A stretch of 64,000 bases of DNA from an uncultured Owenweeksia sp. GTDB lineage: Bacteria > Bacteroidota > Bacteroidia > Flavobacteriales > Schleiferiaceae. A program made the position numbers and the translations under genes. This document shows, in pieces, positions 1 to 8,645 of the stretch (position 1 is the stretch's first letter; every line of letters starts with the position of its first letter). The stretch lies in NCBI GenBank assembly GCA_937146805.1, contig CAKZRR010000027.1:30250-94249 (forward strand), written 5' to 3'. The notes below the pieces were generated by a model. That model was not told the origin of the DNA. It saw only the letters and a program-made list of their open reading frames with translations, and did no database searches.

Positions 1-349
1 CATATGGCGAGAAACAAGCTGCTCAACCAATATGATTACAGAATAGGACTACTTTTTCGGGGTTCAGTTGAAAAAAGTTACACTCTATCAAAATCATCAA
101 ATAAACTCGCCACTGCACTTTTTCTTTCCCGTTTTTAGTCGAAAAAACTTTAGTAGTAAAGACTATCACTCAATACTTACCGTCCCTTTTATAAGTATTT
201 ACAACCTGATATAATTACTATAAATATTTAATCAACTACTTAAAAAACAAATAATTACGTTTAATTTTTTTGTTAAGCAACTCTTAGTTTACAAAATCCA
301 AATTGTATTTTAGTCGGGTCATATTACTCAAAACTAAATACTCACACTC
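1..349. other. Left-edge non-coding region
   Basis: No convincing gene is visible before the ATG at 350. The sequence is AT-rich and presumably holds the promoter of the beta-barrel gene. One plus-strand frame stays open from the window edge to a stop near 138, but the residues it encodes resemble no family I recognise and a 45-codon open stretch can arise by chance. No tRNA-like or repeat structure was seen. Confidence 0.5.
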
Positions 350-1018
350 ATGAAACCTTTTCTACTCACCTTTACATTAAGTTTACTTAGCTTATTCAAA
401 TTACATGCTCAACTTCCTGCTACCATGCTTCGAGTGGGAACTGTTGGTGTAAGAGGCGAAACCACTACGCAACCTATTATGAAGGAAGATTACGGTTTTG
501 ATATTTCCGGAACGTTTATGTATCCTTTAGCCAATGAGCAATTCAATGTTTTTGCAGAAGTAAATTATTCAACGGCCAAACTTGAAGACGTATTTAGTTC
601 TAATTACTACTTTAAAAATGGTGCTCCCTCCAACGTTATCACAAGCTCGGTAGGACATGCCTACTTTGGAGCGGGTATGCGATTTTACCTTACGGGCGAA
701 GTAAGACGCTTCAATCCTTATTTTGGTCAAATTTTACCATTTGTTGGTTTAAGTGCCGGCTTTACCCATATTAGCACCGATGTTGATTTCCCAACGGGAT
801 ACGATGTAAGTTTTGACATTGCCGAAAAAAGCTTTACTGAATTTGCCTTTCAATTAGATGGCGGTGTTGTTTTTGTTTTGGACAAGCAATGGGCTGTTGA
901 GCTGTACGGTGCCGCACGTCCTGGTATTTCAGATTATTATGATGGTATTAAAGGAATTAGCGATGTAAAAGACTGGTTGGTTAGACTAGGCGTGGGTGTT
1001 CAATATAGATTAGACTAA
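350..1018 (+). CDS. Outer-membrane beta-barrel protein (hypothetical)
   Basis: 222-residue exported protein. The N-terminus is a typical signal peptide (MKPFLLTFTLSLLSLFKLHAQ, cleavage expected after HAQ or close by). The rest alternates hydrophobic and polar residues, is rich in Gly, Tyr and Phe, and ends in an amphipathic strand (LVRLGVGVQYRLD) as small outer-membrane barrels do. This resembles the porin-like 'outer membrane protein beta-barrel' families of Bacteroidota. No catalytic motif is visible, so the function is unknown; it could be structural or a small pore. It converges on rdgB with 28 bp between the stops. Confidence 0.7.
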   Translation: MKPFLLTFTLSLLSLFKLHAQLPATMLRVGTVGVRGETTTQPIMKEDYGFDISGTFMYPLANEQFNVFAEVNYSTAKLEDVFSSNYYFKNGAPSNVITSSVGHAYFGAGMRFYLTGEVRRFNPYFGQILPFVGLSAGFTHISTDVDFPTGYDVSFDIAEKSFTEFAFQLDGGVVFVLDKQWAVELYGAARPGISDYYDGIKGISDVKDWLVRLGVGVQYRLD

Positions 1019-1046
1019 ATCTAAAAAAGTACAACCTATAATACTT

Positions 1047-1622
1047 TTAGCTCTTTAAAAAAGAAACCAATTTAGCCACCGCTCTACCACGGTGGCTAAT
1101 TTCATTTTTAGTTTCGGGTGCCATTTGGGCAAAACTTTTAGAATAACCTTTCGGGATAAAAATCGGATCGTAGCCGAACCCCTGTTCTCCAATTTTTTCG
1201 AGACTGATCTCGCCCTCAACTAATCCTTCAAAGTAATGAATCTCTTGAGCGCTGTTTACCAGGGTTATTACAGTTTTGAAACGAGCTTTTCTGTTTTCCT
1301 TACCTTCTAGGGCTTCTAAAAGTTTTGCCATATTATTCTCTGAATTAGCTGGTTCACCCGCATAACGAGCCGAGTAAACACCCGGAGCTGCATTTAAGGC
1401 TTGCACCTCCAAACCTGTATCATCCGCAAAACACGCTTCTCCCGTCTTCCGAAAAACCGTCATAGCTTTAAGCAAGGAGTTTTCATGTAGTGTACTCCCC
1501 GTTTCTTCAATCTCCTCATTCCAGTCAATATCACTAAGTGAGAGGATATTATAACCGGATATAAGCTTGCGCAATTCGTTTACCTTATTTTGGTTGTGAG
1601 ATGCAAAAACTATTTTTTTCAT
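1047..1622 (-). CDS. rdgB: Non-canonical purine NTP pyrophosphatase RdgB/HAM1
   Basis: 191 residues, normal length for the Ham1/RdgB family, which hydrolyses dITP, XTP and ITP to monophosphates and keeps deaminated purines out of nucleic acids. Visible family motifs are SHNQNK (residues 8-13) at the substrate loop, ADDTGLEV followed by APGVYSARYAGE (about 66-90), GFGYDPIF, and the C-terminal EISHRGRA. Its ATG overlaps the rlmH stop by four bases (ATGA), so the two genes are translationally coupled in a short minus-strand operon. Cytosolic housekeeping enzyme. Confidence 0.96.
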   Translation of the reverse strand: MKKIVFASHNQNKVNELRKLISGYNILSLSDIDWNEEIEETGSTLHENSLLKAMTVFRKTGEACFADDTGLEVQALNAAPGVYSARYAGEPANSENNMAKLLEALEGKENRKARFKTVITLVNSAQEIHYFEGLVEGEISLEKIGEQGFGYDPIFIPKGYSKSFAQMAPETKNEISHRGRAVAKLVSFLKS

Positions 1623-2092
1623 TCGTGATGGTAGGGGTCGTTATTTAAAATACTAATGCCACGATACAGCTGCTCAGCAAAAATGGCTCGAATTATTTGA
1701 TGCGAGAAGGTCATTTTAGAAAGTGAAAGTTTTTCGGTCGCCAACCCATACATCTCAGAATCGAAACCATAAGGCCCACCAATCACAAACACTATTCTTT
1801 TAGGGGATCTATTCATTAGTTTTTGAAGGTGATTAGCAAACTCAACGGATTTGTATTGTTTGCCTTTATCATCTAACAAAATAATTAGGTCATTGGGCTC
1901 AAAATATCTTTTTAAAAGTACAGCTTCTTGCCTGTTTACCTCTAGTGGTTTTAAGTTTTTGGCGTTTTTTAGATCTGGAACCACTACCCTTTCAAACTGC
2001 ACATAGCGCTTAATCCGCTTGTAATACTCACTCTCTAAAGATTCTATCTCTTTAGAGTTTGTTTTTCCCGTTTGTATAAATACTATTTTCAA
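1619..2092 (-). CDS. rlmH: 23S rRNA (pseudouridine1915-N3)-methyltransferase RlmH
   Basis: SPOUT-class methyltransferase that methylates pseudouridine 1915 in helix 69 of 23S rRNA. The C-terminal knot motif IGGPYGF, followed by LSLSKMTFSHQIIRAIFAEQLYR and ending PYHHE, is characteristic. No ATG lies upstream. I place the start at the TTG at 2092 because the protein then begins KIVFIQTGKT as family members do and has 157 residues; a TTG at 2113 would add seven unconserved residues. It is divergent from nadC with only about 40 bp between starts, and it overlaps rdgB. Confidence 0.94.
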   Translation of the reverse strand: MKIVFIQTGKTNSKEIESLESEYYKRIKRYVQFERVVVPDLKNAKNLKPLEVNRQEAVLLKRYFEPNDLIILLDDKGKQYKSVEFANHLQKLMNRSPKRIVFVIGGPYGFDSEMYGLATEKLSLSKMTFSHQIIRAIFAEQLYRGISILNNDPYHHE

Positions 2093-2132
2093 AACGTTTG
2101 ATTGTTGGGGCAAAAGTTAGGTAATTTGCCGT

Positions 2133-2978
2133 ATGAATTTTGACGAAAAACTAGACCGTGTAATTACACTTGCTCTAGCAGAAGATATTGGAGATGGCGA
2201 TCACAGCAGTAATTGCAGTATTCCGGAGGATGCCATTGGAAAGATGCAGCTAATAGCGAAAGAAGATGGGATTATTGCGGGATTAGAAGTAGCTCGCAAA
2301 GTTTTTAAAAAAACCAACGAGAGTTCGCAGTTAAAAGAATTTATGAAAGATGGTGACTCTATTAAAAAAGGAGATATTATTTTTGATTTATGGGGGCCTA
2401 AACGTGCCTTGCTTCAGGGCGAAAGAGTAGCATTAAATTTAATGCAGCGCATGAGCGGCATTGCCACCAAAACAAATCAACTGGCAAGTTTGGTAAGCTC
2501 TACTCCGGTAAAATTGTTAGATACGCGTAAAACTACTCCCAACCTTCGGTTTTTAGAAAAGCAGGCCGTAGTGTTAGGTGGCGGGCACAACCATCGTATG
2601 GGTTTGTACGATATGATTATGCTTAAGGACAACCATATTGATTTTGCAGGAGGCATTGCTCCAGCTGTGGAAAAAGCGCAAAATTATTTGGCTAAAAACC
2701 ATTTAAACATTCCGATTGAGGTTGAAACCAGAAACCTAGATGAGTTGACGCAAGTGATGGGGTGCAGCGGAATTCAACGTGTTATGTTCGATAATTATAC
2801 TGTTGAGGAAACCTACAAAGCGGTACAATTGGTAAATGGTAAAATTGAAACCGAATCGTCTGGTGGAATAACAGAGGAAACCATATTAGCGTACGCACAA
2901 ACGGGGGTTGAATTTATTAGTGTGGGTGCGCTTACACATTCGGTAAAAAGTTTAGACATGAGTTTAATAGTTTGTTGA
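2133..2978 (+). CDS. nadC: Nicotinate-nucleotide pyrophosphorylase (carboxylating)
   Basis: 281 residues. Quinolinate phosphoribosyltransferase converts quinolinate and PRPP to nicotinate mononucleotide, CO2 and PPi in de novo NAD synthesis. Family motifs include EDIGDGDHSS (17-26), the GER/NLMQRMSGIAT helix (97-112), TRKTTP (131-136), GGGHNHRMGLYD (149-160) and KDNH (165-168), and a C-terminal SGGI phosphate-binding loop. Length and motifs are complete. It starts a plus-strand run with the brkB-like gene, whose start overlaps the nadC stop. nadA and nadB are not in this window. Confidence 0.96.
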   Translation: MNFDEKLDRVITLALAEDIGDGDHSSNCSIPEDAIGKMQLIAKEDGIIAGLEVARKVFKKTNESSQLKEFMKDGDSIKKGDIIFDLWGPKRALLQGERVALNLMQRMSGIATKTNQLASLVSSTPVKLLDTRKTTPNLRFLEKQAVVLGGGHNHRMGLYDMIMLKDNHIDFAGGIAPAVEKAQNYLAKNHLNIPIEVETRNLDELTQVMGCSGIQRVMFDNYTVEETYKAVQLVNGKIETESSGGITEETILAYAQTGVEFISVGALTHSVKSLDMSLIVC

Positions 2979-3898
2979 AAATAAAGCAAATACTAAAAAG
3001 TATTTGGCGGGAAGCCATGAAAAAGGCTCAGGTTATTAAGCTGCCTCTTTTTGATGGACTGAGTCTATATGACGTCTCCCTCTTCTTTTTCAAGGGAATT
3101 GTTCATGGCAATGTAACCAATAGGGCTTCAAGCGTAGCTTTTAGCTTTTTTACGGCTCTCTTCCCAGGCATTATTTTTATTTTCAACCTTATTCCCTATA
3201 TCCCCATTGAGGGAATGGAGACGGAGGTTTTTGCCACTTTTGAACGTGTACTACCACCAGACACCTATGAAGCGGTAAAACAAACGATTGATGATATTTT
3301 AAATAACAAGCGATCCGATCTCCTGTCTATCGGTTTTTTTCTTGCCCTGTTGTTTGCTACAAACGGAATTAACGCGCTTATTTCTAACTTTAATAGTACC
3401 ATTCACGATATAGAAACACGTAATTTTTTCAAGCAACAGCTGGCCGCCATTTCACTCACCGTGGTACTCTCAAATCTCTTTTTAATAGGTTTAATTTTAA
3501 TTATTTTTAGTTCCTCTGCCATCAACGGAATTCTTGGGTTTTTCGGATTAGACTCTATCTCTACAATGGCTATTGAACTAACCCGATTGGGCTCCATGTT
3601 GTTAATTGTACTCCTTTCTATTGCGCTTTTATACAATTTTGGCCCTGCCAAAAAACGGGAATGGCGATTTATATCTCCAGGCTCCATACTCGCTACGGTT
3701 CTTATCTTGTTAGCCTCTTACGGCTTTAGCTATTACGTAAGCAACTTTGCCCAGTACAACAAGCTTTATGGCAGTATTGGCACCTTGTTAATTATAATGC
3801 TTTGGATATATTTAAACTCGTTGGTATTAATAATTGGCTTTGAACTCAATGCCAGTATTGCATCGGTTAAGCATCAAAAAAGAACAATCTCTTCTTAA
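2972..3898 (+). CDS. YihY/BrkB-family inner-membrane protein
   Basis: 308 residues with about six hydrophobic segments in the arrangement of the YihY/virulence factor BrkB family (once mis-named RNase BN). The conserved opening RASSVAFSFFTALFPG and the late segment YGSIGTLLIIMLWIYLNSLVLIIGFELNA are both present. Molecular function is not established for the family; transport or envelope roles have been proposed. The start is TTG at 2972 or 2975, overlapping the nadC stop; the first ATG (3017) would remove the cytosolic lead-in that homologues have. Probably cotranscribed with nadC and followed 9 bp later by the DUF2147 gene. Confidence 0.85.
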   Translation: MLKIKQILKSIWREAMKKAQVIKLPLFDGLSLYDVSLFFFKGIVHGNVTNRASSVAFSFFTALFPGIIFIFNLIPYIPIEGMETEVFATFERVLPPDTYEAVKQTIDDILNNKRSDLLSIGFFLALLFATNGINALISNFNSTIHDIETRNFFKQQLAAISLTVVLSNLFLIGLILIIFSSSAINGILGFFGLDSISTMAIELTRLGSMLLIVLLSIALLYNFGPAKKREWRFISPGSILATVLILLASYGFSYYVSNFAQYNKLYGSIGTLLIIMLWIYLNSLVLIIGFELNASIASVKHQKRTISS

Positions 3899-3907
3899 TT
3901 ATCTGTT

Positions 3908-4348
3908 ATGAAAACACTCCTAACCGCCCTTTATATTCTTGCATTTGGGTTTTCCATTCAGGCGCAAGCCGATAAAATTATTGGTACCTGGTATAACGAA
4001 CCAAAGGACAGTAAGATTAAAATTTATAAGAAAAATAACCAGTATTACGGAAAAGTGGTATGGCTAAAAGATAATACAAATGACGATGGTTCCTCTCCGA
4101 AATTGGATAATAACAATGCCGATGAGGCTAAAAGAAAACTGCCCATTGTAGGCTCAATAATAGTAATGAACCTTGTTTGGGACGAAGATGACCAAGAGTG
4201 GGATGATGGTGAAATATACGATCCCAGAGGTGGTAGTACCTACAGTGCGTACGCCAAACTGGAAAACCCGAACAAGCTGTTTTTAAAGGGTTACATCGGT
4301 TTTTCACTTATTGGACGAAGTACTTATTGGTTTAGGGTATCTGAATAA
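3908..4348 (+). CDS. DUF2147 secreted/periplasmic protein
   Basis: 146 residues. A signal peptide (residues 1-20, ending SIQAQA) precedes a single DUF2147 domain: IIGTWYNEPKDSKIKIYKK at the start, GKVVWLKD in the middle, and the late DPRGGSTYSA and FLKGYIGFSLIGRSTYWFRV strands. These small beta-rich proteins are common in Proteobacteria and Bacteroidota and are exported, but no biochemical role is known to me. The gene follows the brkB-like gene by 9 bp and is probably the last member of the nadC transcription unit. Confidence 0.82.
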   Translation: MKTLLTALYILAFGFSIQAQADKIIGTWYNEPKDSKIKIYKKNNQYYGKVVWLKDNTNDDGSSPKLDNNNADEAKRKLPIVGSIIVMNLVWDEDDQEWDDGEIYDPRGGSTYSAYAKLENPNKLFLKGYIGFSLIGRSTYWFRVSE

Positions 4349-4424
4349 AAAAGTCCTATCTCCCTCCTATCAAAAATCAACAACAGGCAAGCAACTAGCA
4401 TAACATTAAGTAACTAAAGTATAT

Positions 4425-4432
4425 TACTTTAG
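4425..4432 (+). promoter_or_regulatory. Near-consensus Bacteroidota -7 element
   Basis: TACTTTAG followed by CCGC, one mismatch from the Bacteroidota sigma-A -7 consensus TAnnTTTG, 29 bp before the FkbM-gene ATG. No clear -33 TTG element was seen at the right distance, so this is a weak call. Confidence 0.35.
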
Positions 4433-4461
4433 CCGCTTACCCAAAAGTATTTCCTTTTAGT

Positions 4462-5358
4462 ATGTATCAAATTTTATACGCGCCCGGTTTCAACAAGTTT
4501 TACAGAAACCTCATTAAAACAGTAGCTCCTAACTGGAAGTGGAAAAGTAAAATTCCGGTGAGCGGGATTGTAAAATTGGGTACCGAAAAGGGGACATTGC
4601 TGGTAGAAACGAACCCAACAAGTTTTGCAACCAAGCATATTTTTTGGAGCGGCATGGATCAGTTTGAATACATCCCTATCTTTAAAAAGATGATTCCAAA
4701 ATTTAATTCATTTGTTGATATTGGAGCCAACACAGGAATTTACAGCACGTTAGGCTGCTTGTTTAATCCCGAATTAAAAGTTCTTTCGTTTGAGCCATCG
4801 GTTGGTCCTTTTGAGTACTTAAAACGGAATATCAAAAACAACCATTTTGAAAACCGTATTACTCCATACCAATTGGCGGCTTCCAGTGAAAAAGGAGAAG
4901 CTGAGTTTTACGAAGTTTCCAATCTTAAATACACCTACCTAAAATTCAACCTAGGCGGTGTGGGTAATTTGGCAAAGAAGATTGCACATCGCAGCATGGA
5001 AACAAATCTTGTACCTACCGAGATGCTGGATAATTTGCTCGCTGAAAAACATCCGAAATTCGTTCCTGATTTAATTAAAATTGACACGGAAGCCACCGAA
5101 GACATTGTTTTAAGAGGCATGCCTAAGGTTATTACCGATCACCGCCCAATCTTTATTTGTGAAACACTTTATCATAGAATTGAAGATAACATTGAAGCCA
5201 TTTTTGCTCCACATGACTATTTATTTTTTAACCATGTAAAGGATAAAAACACACTTATTCAAGTAAACACATTGGCTCGGGAAACTGACAATGGCGTACG
5301 AGATTGCTTTATTGTTCCTAAAGAAAAAGTAGCGCTTATTCAGGAGTTTGTAAGCTAG
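4462..5358 (+). CDS. FkbM-family SAM-dependent methyltransferase
   Basis: 298 residues. The Rossmann SAM-binding motif I is VDIGANTGIYS (near residue 90), followed by acidic motif II LSFEPSVGPFEYLKRN, and later DLIKIDTEATEDIVLRGM, which is the FkbM-family signature region. FkbM enzymes O-methylate sugars and polyketides, and in surface-glycan clusters they usually methylate a sugar hydroxyl. The gene converges on the sulfotransferase gene, with stops overlapping at 5355-5358, and stands at the edge of the glycan island, so a sugar O-methylation role is inferred. The exact acceptor is unknown. Confidence 0.85.
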   Translation: MYQILYAPGFNKFYRNLIKTVAPNWKWKSKIPVSGIVKLGTEKGTLLVETNPTSFATKHIFWSGMDQFEYIPIFKKMIPKFNSFVDIGANTGIYSTLGCLFNPELKVLSFEPSVGPFEYLKRNIKNNHFENRITPYQLAASSEKGEAEFYEVSNLKYTYLKFNLGGVGNLAKKIAHRSMETNLVPTEMLDNLLAEKHPKFVPDLIKIDTEATEDIVLRGMPKVITDHRPIFICETLYHRIEDNIEAIFAPHDYLFFNHVKDKNTLIQVNTLARETDNGVRDCFIVPKEKVALIQEFVS

Positions 5359-6206
5359 AACGCGTAACTGAAGTGATTCATAACACTTATAAAATCAGGT
5401 ACATTATTAAGTTTCTCTAGCTCAAACTCCTCCAACACTTTTTTACCTTTATTAACTGGTATTTTGGTTAAGCCTTCCAACTCCTTACTAGATATAGTAT
5501 CCAGACCTAAAAACTGCAGCGATTTGACCAATTGTTCATTACCCGCAAATAAATCTTCCGACTTTAGCGTGTAGCAACGGTTTGGATATTTACTTTGAAA
5601 ATCAATACCAAATTGATTAGTGGCAGCCCATAACCAGGCAATTTTTTCATGTTGATTACAGGTATCAAAAAAGGCTTTATCCTTTATTCTTCCTTCATCA
5701 TACAGGGTTTTACCGCTGTACCAATTTCTGCTTAATCCACTTTTAATAAAGGCTTTAGGATGACGCACCAAATGAATAAACTGAGCCTTTGGAAATAACT
5801 CAGCTAAGTAATGTGCAAAAAAACTGATGCGATTATTGGTTTCCACATATCGCTGACCTAGCAAATAAGTATCCCTTATATATTCGTAACGAACGGCATC
5901 AATAGCCATTTTTAAACCTGGGTCGTTCATTGGTTTTTTAAAAGCCAAGCTAGAGTGAAAACTAAGCTCTGGAACGGGCTCATGAACAGCAGCTAAACCA
6001 GCGTTTTTTTTAAAAACTTCCGTTAAAAGTGCCGTACCACAGCGGCCAGTAGAAATAATAAAAATAGGAGCTGACTTTTGATGTACTTCGTCATAAAGAT
6101 GATCGAAATTTCTATCCAACCCATGTATTTTACTTTGGTTTTTTAGATCCTTCCAATAGCGCTTTTGATCGCTCCAATATTTTTCCAGTAGCGCTTGTAT
6201 TTTCAT
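5355..6206 (-). CDS. Sulfotransferase family protein (GRCGT type)
   Basis: 283 residues. A PAPS-dependent sulfotransferase fold is indicated by the 5'-phosphosulfate-binding loop FIISTGRCGTALL (49-61) and the 3'-phosphate-binding segment HLVRHPKAFIKSGLSR (145-160). The soluble, short form without an obvious membrane anchor resembles bacterial carbohydrate sulfotransferases. It is the last gene of the minus-strand glycan run, 10 bp after the GT4 gene, and has its own -7 motif directly before the ATG. It differs in sequence from the second sulfotransferase at the other end of the cluster, so two sulfation positions or substrates are plausible. The acceptor is unknown. Confidence 0.85.
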   Translation of the reverse strand: MKIQALLEKYWSDQKRYWKDLKNQSKIHGLDRNFDHLYDEVHQKSAPIFIISTGRCGTALLTEVFKKNAGLAAVHEPVPELSFHSSLAFKKPMNDPGLKMAIDAVRYEYIRDTYLLGQRYVETNNRISFFAHYLAELFPKAQFIHLVRHPKAFIKSGLSRNWYSGKTLYDEGRIKDKAFFDTCNQHEKIAWLWAATNQFGIDFQSKYPNRCYTLKSEDLFAGNEQLVKSLQFLGLDTISSKELEGLTKIPVNKGKKVLEEFELEKLNNVPDFISVMNHFSYAF

Positions 6207-6211
6207 ATTCG

Positions 6212-6219
6212 CAAACTTA
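6212..6219 (-). promoter_or_regulatory. -7 promoter element abutting the sulfotransferase start
   Basis: Minus-strand TAAGTTTG matches the TAnnTTTG consensus exactly and overlaps the stop codon of the GT4 gene. Its last base is six bases before the sulfotransferase ATG (6206), so transcription would start at or next to the start codon. Confidence 0.45.
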
Positions 6220-7344
6220 AATCATTTGGCCAAACCGTTCTCTAAATCCTGCGGCATCAAATTGCTCAGCATTTGCTATCAATATTTGAGATAGCGATTT
6301 CAACTCTGACTCCGGTTTGCTAAACACTCTGTTCAATACCGAAACCGCGTCCTTTTTATCTTTATAACGGAGCTCATCCTTAATCACTATTTCCTTTTGC
6401 CCGCCAGAGTTATGTACCACCGGTATACAACCCGCTTCTATTGCTTGTACCGGAGTAATTCCAAAAGGCTCATTTCGCATGGAGTGAATAAAAAACCAAG
6501 CTTCTTTTAACTCCTTCTCCAAGTCCTCTTTACTAGCGTCCGAAAGGATTTTTATGTTTCTAACCTCCTTATCCTCAATAAATTGCTTGCATTTAGAAAA
6601 ATAATCGGGTTCACTTATAAATCCAATAAATGTAAATGGAATATGCGGTAATTGAGCTGCTATTTTAATTTGTTCTAACTGGCGTTTGGCTCCTGCAAAG
6701 CGACCAAGGCTTACCACTTTTTTGGTTTTTTGAGACCAATTCACCTTAGAGGAAAATTTTACCGGAGGATATAATACCTCCACGGTACTGCCCTCTATAC
6801 TTGGATAAACTTCTAAAATCTTTGATTTGGTGAACTCTGAATTAGCAATCAAAGTATCATTGGGCAAAAACTTGGTATCCCTACGGTAAAACCACCGCAT
6901 CATATTCAACAAATCCTTGCCTGCATTTACCAAGGGTGTTTTACCCTTTTCGGGAAAGTGTACATCCTTTAAACCACTCATCAATCTCGCCTTTCGCGGA
7001 AAATGAATATAACTTAGTATAGCCGTAGTTGTTTTGAGTCCGTAGCTGGTATTATTATGATTAATTACCCAATCGTAATCTCCTAATAAAGCAGATACTT
7101 TTTTGTTGAACCACCAAATGTTCCATTCAAAAGGCAACTTTGGCGGTGCATCTACCAATACCACGTTATACTTTAATTCTTTACCATAAAAAGCGGCTAC
7201 CTTATCGGCATTTAACCTACTTCTAAAACACAAAATATCTGGGATAATCTCTTTCTCATTAAGCACAAAAATCATTTCGGCCATAACCTGAAAGCGCCCA
7301 CCTGGCTGCACTCTATTTTGAATTAAGGCTACTCTTTTTTTCAT
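6217..7344 (-). CDS. Glycosyltransferase family 4 (GT-B fold)
   Basis: 375 residues. The N-terminal half starts KRVALIQNRVQPGGRFQVMAEM as retaining GT-B enzymes do. The C-terminal glycosyl transferases group 1 domain shows VVSLGRFAGAKRQLEQIK (210-227) and the nucleotide-sugar motif NEPFGITPVQAIEAGC (291-306) with the two conserved glutamates (E292, E303). It most likely adds one sugar to a lipid-linked surface glycan on the cytosolic side of the inner membrane. Its ATG overlaps the stop of the deacetylase gene by one base (TAATG), so it is translationally coupled. Donor and acceptor sugars cannot be read from sequence. Confidence 0.88.
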   Translation of the reverse strand: MKKRVALIQNRVQPGGRFQVMAEMIFVLNEKEIIPDILCFRSRLNADKVAAFYGKELKYNVVLVDAPPKLPFEWNIWWFNKKVSALLGDYDWVINHNNTSYGLKTTTAILSYIHFPRKARLMSGLKDVHFPEKGKTPLVNAGKDLLNMMRWFYRRDTKFLPNDTLIANSEFTKSKILEVYPSIEGSTVEVLYPPVKFSSKVNWSQKTKKVVSLGRFAGAKRQLEQIKIAAQLPHIPFTFIGFISEPDYFSKCKQFIEDKEVRNIKILSDASKEDLEKELKEAWFFIHSMRNEPFGITPVQAIEAGCIPVVHNSGGQKEIVIKDELRYKDKKDAVSVLNRVFSKPESELKSLSQILIANAEQFDAAGFRERFGQMI

Positions 7345-8645
7345 TATGCTTCTTTAATTTCCCTCATCATTTTAGCCAATTCATGTGCTGTGGTATAACT
7401 AACTACGTTCTTATTTTGCGCTAAAAACTTAGCGTAAACTGATCGCCAGCCGGCAAACTTATAATCTGAAAAATAATTATTGTGCCATAGTAAGCAAAAA
7501 ACACCTCCCCATTTTTTAGTCTCGGTAAAAATTGCATTTAAGTCTTTACCGGCCATATCTGGGCTTAAACCCAAATACTTTTTATGCTGCAATGTGGTAT
7601 CCATAACATGCAACGGAATGGATACAAAATGGGCGGGTCTATTCTCTTCAAAATTGTACAAGTAAAACGGAAAACTGGTGCCATTTCTAAAACCTATGGT
7701 ATCCGGAAAGCCCATGGTGGCATCATAAGTCACGCCACTCCTTTCTAATACCGAAACTGTTTTATTGATATTAAATTTTAAATAGTGAAACCTGTTTCCA
7801 AATGCTTGGCTCGTACCCTTCAGCTTTTTCCATTCCTCATTAAACTGTGTTTTTAACCTGTGACTACCCAAACTACCATGCAAAGCTACCTCACTATTTC
7901 CTTGCCGTATTTGTTCAACTTGAGCTTGTACTTCCGCTTGATTAAAATCATAATCGGCATTTATACCCTCGGGCACCTTGCCTTTTTTGGTTAGGAAAAA
8001 ATAGGTGGACTTTGCGCCAGCCTCTTCCTCCAATTGCGCTATCTCATCCAAATTAAACCAGGGGTCTTTGGAAGCCAACAGTCCTTTTATGCCCTTTAAA
8101 ACATCTCCCTTTTTTAGGACATTAAAACTTCCTTCAAGTCTTCCCGAAAATATTTTATCGATATCATGAGACAAAAATACCGTTACTGGTTTCCCCGAAA
8201 ACAACTTCTTTTTAATCAGATTTCCGGTGTAAAGTTCCGCTGCTTTTGCCAAGATAGAAAAATAGGAGTCTACTAATGCATAGCGCTCAAAACCATTGCT
8301 GCCTTGCCAACTATCTCGGCAATAAAAACGATCATCCGCAGCCGTTTTCCCTCGTTCTTGCCATCCTGAAAGGAGAAAAAATATACCCGAAATAATATCT
8401 GCGGTTACGCGAATACCTGCCTCTGTTTTTTCAATAAGCTCTTTATCATCCTCAGCAAAAAGTACTGGTAAACCATCAATCATTTTATAGGATGGTGCCG
8501 AATCATCTGAATCAAAACAAGAGATACCAGTATTGCTTACCTGTAAGCTTCCCTCCAAACCATGTGAAATAACAACGTTATCTACTCCAGTATAATAGAG
8601 GTTAAAGTGATAAAGTACGTATTGACAATACTCTTTACGCCACAT
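7344..8645 (-). CDS. DUF7033 + polysaccharide deacetylase (CE4-like) protein
   Basis: 433 residues. The N-terminal ~130 residues fit the DUF7033 module that precedes deacetylase domains in Bacteroidota. The catalytic part follows: FLSHDIDKI (157-165) supplies the metal-binding His-Asp, EVALHGSLGSH (252-262) the two further metal-ligand histidines, and the C-terminal CLLWHNNYF the late His motif of the fold. These enzymes remove N- or O-acetyl groups from polysaccharides. No signal peptide is seen, so it may act on the lipid-linked precursor in the cytosol. Its start overlaps the flippase gene by 11 bases. Activity is inferred from motifs. Confidence 0.85.
   Translation of the reverse strand: MWRKEYCQYVLYHFNLYYTGVDNVVISHGLEGSLQVSNTGISCFDSDDSAPSYKMIDGLPVLFAEDDKELIEKTEAGIRVTADIISGIFFLLSGWQERGKTAADDRFYCRDSWQGSNGFERYALVDSYFSILAKAAELYTGNLIKKKLFSGKPVTVFLSHDIDKIFSGRLEGSFNVLKKGDVLKGIKGLLASKDPWFNLDEIAQLEEEAGAKSTYFFLTKKGKVPEGINADYDFNQAEVQAQVEQIRQGNSEVALHGSLGSHRLKTQFNEEWKKLKGTSQAFGNRFHYLKFNINKTVSVLERSGVTYDATMGFPDTIGFRNGTSFPFYLYNFEENRPAHFVSIPLHVMDTTLQHKKYLGLSPDMAGKDLNAIFTETKKWGGVFCLLWHNNYFSDYKFAGWRSVYAKFLAQNKNVVSYTTAHELAKMMREIKEA

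Noticed and set aside
1..138. Open plus-strand frame running from the left edge to a stop near 138
   Set aside because: Only 45 codons, no recognisable family sequence, and such a length can occur by chance; not enough to call a partial gene.
1021..1050. Weak A/T-rich hairpin between the beta-barrel gene and rdgB
   Set aside because: Stem is interrupted and almost all A-T; a terminator call would be unsafe.
4425..4432. FkbM gene as part of the minus-strand glycan operon
   Set aside because: It is on the opposite strand with its own weak promoter; only the context, not cotranscription, links it to the cluster.
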